Source: an uncultured Caulobacterales bacterium (GTDB lineage Bacteria; Pseudomonadota; Alphaproteobacteria; Caulobacterales; Caulobacteraceae). Taken from it: a DNA stretch of 64,000 nt. Under the pieces are notes generated by a model. It saw nothing but the letters and a program-made list of their open reading frames with translations, was not told the origin of the DNA and did no database searches. The stretch covers positions 32,533 to 96,532 of the forward strand of contig CAIOHT010000094.1 in the NCBI GenBank assembly GCA_903858185.1. The letters are read 5' to 3'. Below, piece by piece: positions 60,334 to 64,000 of this stretch (position 1 is the first letter of the stretch; every line of letters starts with the position of its first letter). Position numbers and translations under genes: made by a program.

Positions 60334-61893
60334 CTACGCCGCCCGCGCGTCCGTTTCGGCCATACGCTGGATCGCGGCGTAGTCGGTCTTGCCGGTGCCC
60401 AGAACAGGGACCTCCGGAATCTTGACGATCTTGCGCGGCACCGACAGTTCCGGCGCGCCCATGGACTGTGCGTGCGCCAGCAGCGGCGCCACGGTGGCGT
60501 CCGAGCGGTCGGTGAACAGGATCAGCCGTTCGCCCTTCTTGGCGTCGGGCATCGAGATCACCGCGTGACGGCCGTCCGGCCAGACGGCGACGGCCAGATC
60601 CTCGGCGGCGGTCAGGGAGACCATCTCGCCGCCGATCTTGGCGAAGCGTTTGACCCGGCCCTTGATCGTGACCCAGCGGTCGTCGCCCTCGATGGAGACC
60701 ACGTCGCCGGTGTCGTGCCAGCCGTCGGGCAGGGGATCGACGCCGCCCTTGTCGTTCAGATAGCCGGCCATGACGTTCGGGCCGCGCAGGAACAGGCGAC
60801 CGCCGCCGGGGATGCCCTCGACGGTCTCGATCCGCGTCTCCATGCCCGGCAGCATGCCGCCGACGGTGCCGCGACGGTTGTCGGTCGGCTTGTTGACCGC
60901 GACCACGGGCGAGGCCTCGGTGGCGCCGTAGCCCTCAAGCACCGGAATGTCGCCGAACCGGTCGAAGATCAGGTTGTGCGTCTCCTCGCGGACCTTCTCG
61001 GCGCCGCAGACGATGAACTTCAGGCCCGACAGGTCTCCCGGATCCGCCGAGCGCGCGTACTGGTTCACGAAGGTGTCGGTAGCCAGCAGGATCGAGGCCT
61101 TCGACTCGCGGATGAGCGTCGGGATCTGCTTGATGTGCAGCGGCGAGGGATACTGGAACGCCTTCATCCCGGTCAGGATCGGCAGCAGCACGCCGCCGGT
61201 CAGGCCGAAGCAGTGGAAGGTCGGCAGCGGGTTGAACATGACCCAGTCGGGATCGAGATCGATATGCGCCTCGATCTGGCGAACATTGCTGACCAGGTTC
61301 TTGTGGCTCAGCACCACGCCGCGCGGCGCGCCGAAGCTGCCCGAGGTGAACAGGATCACGCCGGGCTCATCGTGCCCCAGCTTCGCCCTGAACCGCTGGG
61401 GGAAGGCGCCGGCGGCGGCGGCGAACAGCTTGTCGGCGAGGCCTATCTGTTCGCGCAGGTCTTCCAGGTAGACGATCTTGCAGCCGCCGGTCTCCAGCGA
61501 GTCGACCAGATCGTGCAGCTTGCCCTGTTCGATGAAGGCATGGGCCGTGAGGACCGTCTTGACCCCGGCCAGCTTGCAGGCGCCCCGCAGGTTCCGCAGG
61601 CCGGCCGTGAAGTTCAGCATCGTCGGAATGCGCGCGAAGGCGTGCAGGCCGAAGAAGGTCACCACCGCTCCCGCGCTGGACGGCAGGAGCACGCCCACGT
61701 TTTCACCCTTCTCGGTGATGCCCGCGATCTTCCGGCCCAGGGCGAAGCTGCCCCGGATCAGGTCGGTGTAGGTCAGCGGTGTACGGTTCTGATCCTCAAG
61801 GATCGGCTTCTTGGCCCCGTATCGGTCGCGGGCTTCGAGAAGGGCGTCAAAGACAGACCGCTCCCCGGCCCGCGCGTCGTAAGCACGCGGCAT
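60334..61893 (-). CDS. Acyl-[ACP]/acyl-CoA synthetase, Aas C-domain-like
   Basis: 519-residue ANL-superfamily ligase. The AMP loop is LFTSGSFGAPRGVVLSHKNL near residue 185, with FHCFGLTGGVLLPIL, LEGYGATEASPVVAVN, WHDTGDVVSIEGDDRWVTIK and GRVKRFAKIGGEMVSL. These segments match the synthetase half of the E. coli Aas protein (2-acyl-glycerophosphoethanolamine acyltransferase/acyl-ACP synthetase) better than ordinary FadD. The acyltransferase half is absent. A role in recycling fatty acids into phospholipid is inferred. Start ATG 61893 with GGGGAG upstream. Confidence 0.85.
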   Translation of the reverse strand: MPRAYDARAGERSVFDALLEARDRYGAKKPILEDQNRTPLTYTDLIRGSFALGRKIAGITEKGENVGVLLPSSAGAVVTFFGLHAFARIPTMLNFTAGLRNLRGACKLAGVKTVLTAHAFIEQGKLHDLVDSLETGGCKIVYLEDLREQIGLADKLFAAAAGAFPQRFRAKLGHDEPGVILFTSGSFGAPRGVVLSHKNLVSNVRQIEAHIDLDPDWVMFNPLPTFHCFGLTGGVLLPILTGMKAFQYPSPLHIKQIPTLIRESKASILLATDTFVNQYARSADPGDLSGLKFIVCGAEKVREETHNLIFDRFGDIPVLEGYGATEASPVVAVNKPTDNRRGTVGGMLPGMETRIETVEGIPGGGRLFLRGPNVMAGYLNDKGGVDPLPDGWHDTGDVVSIEGDDRWVTIKGRVKRFAKIGGEMVSLTAAEDLAVAVWPDGRHAVISMPDAKKGERLILFTDRSDATVAPLLAHAQSMGAPELSVPRKIVKIPEVPVLGTGKTDYAAIQRMAETDARAA

Positions 61894-61972
61894 ATGGGTG
61901 AAACTCCCCGGATGTTTCCCACCAGTATTGTTGGGGGACCCTATCGTCCGGGTTCCCGCTTGAAAAGGTCCG

Positions 61973-63022
61973 TTACAGTCCGTGATCCGGCGGGCGTGTG
62001 ATCAGGATCGGCCGGGAGCCGGCGCGGACGCGTACGAAGCTGTCGACAGCGGCGAGCCAGGGTACGCGCACCGTGTCCCGCTCGAGGTGCAGGGCGTGAC
62101 CCCCTGTGGTCAGGCCGTAGGGCCTGCATTTCGCCATCGCCTTGCAGATGCGCGTCTGGACGGCGCCGTCGGCGACCCGGTCCGCACCGCCGGTGAGCAT
62201 CAGGGTCGGGGTCTCGAGGGTCGCGAGCCCGGGCTCAATGGCCTTCGACGCCGCGCGGAAGCCGGCCAGCCATCCCAGGCTTGGCCCGCCCATGCGCAGA
62301 TCCGGATTGGCGGTCTGCCAGGCCTTGCCCACCGCGCCGCGCCAGACGTCGCCGGTCAGACGCTGCGCCCGGGCGTCCGGCCCCTCGCGCGACCAGCCAG
62401 TGTTCATCGCGGCGGGCAGGCGGCCCAGGCCCGCACGGACCAGCGCCGCCTTGCCGCTGTCGACCGGGTCGGCCCCGGCGAACGACGGCGCCGACAGGAT
62501 CAGCCCCTCGGCCGGCGCGCCCTGTTCGACGGCTGCGATCGCGACCAGGCCACCGTCGGCATGGCCAAGAATGATGATCGGGGCTCCGGGCGCGCTGGCG
62601 ATCATCATCCGCGCCAGGGTTTTCACGGCCCGGATGTCGGTCCTGAAGTCCGGAACGTGGCCCAGGTCGCGGGGCAGGACGTAGCGCTCCGAGCCGCCCT
62701 GGCCCGCGCGTTCCAGGACCCAGACACTGTAGCCGCGCGCGTTGAGGTCACGCGCCGTCTCGAACCAGACTTCAGCAGATTCGCCGTAGCCGGTGAGGAT
62801 CAGCACCTGTGCCTGGGGCGTGATCGGGGTCGAGGACACGCCATACCGCTGCGCCGGGGCGTCGCCGATCTTCAGCAGGCCCCAGGCCCAGCCCTCCGGC
62901 GCCCAGAAGCGCGGCGACAGGGCCGGCGGAATGCGGCTCTCGACAAACGCGCCGCCGGCATCCCCGCCGCCACAGGCCGCGAGCAGGAACAGGAGGCCGG
63001 CGAGGAGGGAACGGGCGAGCAT
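61973..63022 (-). CDS. Lipoprotein of the alpha/beta hydrolase fold with altered nucleophile
   Basis: 349 residues from ATG 63022; the ORF runs on to 63124 through a repeat, which I reject. [20 protein letters not shown] is a lipoprotein signal (LAAC, Cys17). The fold resembles monoglyceride lipases/lysophospholipases: [53 protein letters not shown], and a late [10 protein letters not shown] and [10 protein letters not shown] (Asp and His). The nucleophile elbow GHSxG reads GHADG, so the expected catalytic Ser is Ala. It may be non-catalytic or use another residue. Confidence 0.82.
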   Translation of the reverse strand: MLARSLLAGLLFLLAACGGGDAGGAFVESRIPPALSPRFWAPEGWAWGLLKIGDAPAQRYGVSSTPITPQAQVLILTGYGESAEVWFETARDLNARGYSVWVLERAGQGGSERYVLPRDLGHVPDFRTDIRAVKTLARMMIASAPGAPIIILGHADGGLVAIAAVEQGAPAEGLILSAPSFAGADPVDSGKAALVRAGLGRLPAAMNTGWSREGPDARAQRLTGDVWRGAVGKAWQTANPDLRMGGPSLGWLAGFRAASKAIEPGLATLETPTLMLTGGADRVADGAVQTRICKAMAKCRPYGLTTGGHALHLERDTVRVPWLAAVDSFVRVRAGSRPILITRPPDHGL

Positions 63023-63083
63023 CGATGGCGAGTGTCGTGGCCTTGGCGGGCGCTCGCAAGAGTGTGCACGCGGCGGGAGGTTG

Positions 63084-63139
63084 GGTGGTTCGAGACGCTC
63101 GCCTGAGGAGCCCCGAAGCGGCATCTCGAAGGCCGCACC
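63084..63139. repeat. TTCGAGACG-family palindromic element, compact copy upstream of lipA
   Basis: GGTGGTTCGAGACGCTCG ... GCATCTCGAAGGCCGCACC with CCTGAGGAG inside; a shortened version with little spacer, between the divergent hydrolase gene and lipA. Confidence 0.8.
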
Positions 63140-63194
63140 AGCTTTCCGCCCCTCAACGCTTGATCCGGGCCCTCAGAAGGACGATCTAGGCCCC

Positions 63195-64000
63195 ATGGCC
63201 ACGGTGATCGACACCCTGAAGGCGCGTCCGCGTCATCCCGAGAAGGCGAATCGGCCCGAAACGCCGCTGCTGCGCAAGCCGGACTGGCTGCGCGTCCGTG
63301 CGCCGGGCTCTGCCGGCTACAACGAGACCCGCGACATCGTCCGCTCGCACGGCCTGACCACGGTCTGTGAGGAAGCGGCCTGTCCGAACATCGGCGAGTG
63401 CTGGACCCAGAAGCACGCGACCATGATGATCATGGGCGAGATCTGCACCCGCGCCTGCTCGTTCTGCAACGTCATCACCGGCAAGCCCAACGCCCTGGAC
63501 CCCACCGAACCCGCCCGCGTCGCCGAGGCGGTGGCGAAGATGGGTCTCAAGCACGTGGTGATCACCTCGGTGGACCGTGACGATCTGGATGACGGCGGCG
63601 CCGCCCACTTCGCGGCCGTCGTCTACGCTATCCGCGCCGCGGCGCCGGACACCACCATCGAGATCCTGACGCCCGACTTCCTGCGCAAGGACGGCGCGGC
63701 CGAGATCGTCATCGACTCGGCACCGGATGTGTTCAACCACAACCTGGAAACCGTGCCGCGGCTCTATCTGACCATCCGGCCGGGCGCCCGCTACTACAAC
63801 TCCCTGCGCCTGCTCGAGCGGGTCAAGGACCGCGATCCCCGTCGCTTCACCAAGTCCGGCCTGATGGTCGGCCTGGGCGAAAGCAAGGAGGAGGTCATGC
63901 AGGTGATGGACGACATGCGTTCGGCCGGCGTCGATTTCCTGACCATCGGCCAGTACCTGCAGCCGACCCGCCGCCACGCGGCCGTCGACCGCTTCGTCCA
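63195..64000 (+). CDS. lipA: Lipoyl synthase, 3' truncated by window edge
   Basis: Radical-SAM enzyme inserting two sulfurs into octanoyl-lysine to make lipoamide, the cofactor of the lipoyl domains of PdhB and PdhC upstream. ATG 63195 ([20 protein letters not shown]); 268 codons are visible and the frame is open at the end. The auxiliary cluster motif is [12 protein letters not shown] (near residue 69) and the radical-SAM cluster motif CTRACSFC (near residue 96). [13 protein letters not shown] follows. Location next to the pdh operon fits its function. Confidence 0.96.
   Translation, partial: MATVIDTLKARPRHPEKANRPETPLLRKPDWLRVRAPGSAGYNETRDIVRSHGLTTVCEEAACPNIGECWTQKHATMMIMGEICTRACSFCNVITGKPNALDPTEPARVAEAVAKMGLKHVVITSVDRDDLDDGGAAHFAAVVYAIRAAAPDTTIEILTPDFLRKDGAAEIVIDSAPDVFNHNLETVPRLYLTIRPGARYYNSLRLLERVKDRDPRRFTKSGLMVGLGESKEEVMQVMDDMRSAGVDFLTIGQYLQPTRRHAAVDRFV

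Noticed and set aside
60472-62001. 509-codon open frame on the plus strand
   Set aside because: Antisense to the acyl-ACP-synthetase-like gene, which has clear ligase motifs.

Overview
The window is dense, high-GC chromosomal DNA of an alphaproteobacterium, most likely a member of the Caulobacteraceae (Caulobacter, Phenylobacterium or Brevundimonas type; I cannot fix the genus by eye). The reasons are the gene order (nuoMN-birA-coaX-rnj ... proS-lolCD ... dnaE-rpsB-tsf-pyrH-frr-uppS-cdsA-dxr-rseP-bamA-lpx, then trp-lexA, then eno-ftsB-pdhABC-lpd-lipA), the use of LpxI instead of LpxH, a GTTC-N7-GTTC LexA operator, TTGACG / CTANAW promoters, and abundant palindromic intergenic repeats. I saw no rRNA, tRNA, CRISPR array, prophage, insertion sequence or origin.

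Layout. 1-8.4 kb: end of the respiratory complex I operon (nuoM, nuoN), biotin ligase, type III pantothenate kinase, RNase J, methylmalonyl-CoA epimerase, a small DUF1467-type membrane protein, then prolyl-tRNA synthetase. 8.4-10.4 kb: lipoprotein-release transporter (LolC/LolD). 10.4-14.6 kb: a GIY-YIG-like protein, an unlisted 29-codon membrane peptide that looks like the SOS division inhibitor SidA with its own LexA-type promoter, and dnaE. 14.6-15.3 kb: a repeat-filled gap. 15.3-30.1 kb: one long co-directional block for translation (rpsB, tsf, frr), pyrimidine nucleotides (pyrH), isoprenoids and phospholipid (uppS, cdsA, dxr), and envelope assembly (rseP, bamA, an OmpH-like chaperone, lpxD, fabZ, lpxA, lpxI, lpxB). 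30-38 kb: a small lipoprotein, a flavoprotein, a PHA-granule-type protein, a TraB/GumN protein, gltA, gltX and comEC. 38-46 kb, minus strand: lexA, a nucleotidyltransferase, trpC, trpD, trpG, trpE and a PpiD-like chaperone. 46-54 kb: tpiA, an acetyltransferase, secG, pyrG, rpmF, a retropepsin-like protease, a crotonase, eno and ftsB. 54-64 kb: pyruvate dehydrogenase operon (pdhA, pdhB, a GFA-family gene, pdhC, lpdA), DoxX, an acyl-ACP-synthetase-like ligase, a lipoprotein hydrolase and the start of lipA.

Most genes are ordinary core metabolism. The unusual layer is the repeats. At least five families of paired inverted elements are present. One family (two 29-bp palindromes in inverted orientation, 79-86 bp in all) fills four of the seven convergent gene junctions and occurs nowhere else in the window. 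A second family lies in noncoding gaps but also sits in frame, at exactly the same codon offset, inside both pdhB and pdhC, where it encodes the Ala/Pro-rich linker after the lipoyl domain. The other notable item is the SidA-like micro-gene with LexA half-sites set between and over its -35 and -10 elements, complementing the lexA gene and operator near 39 kb.
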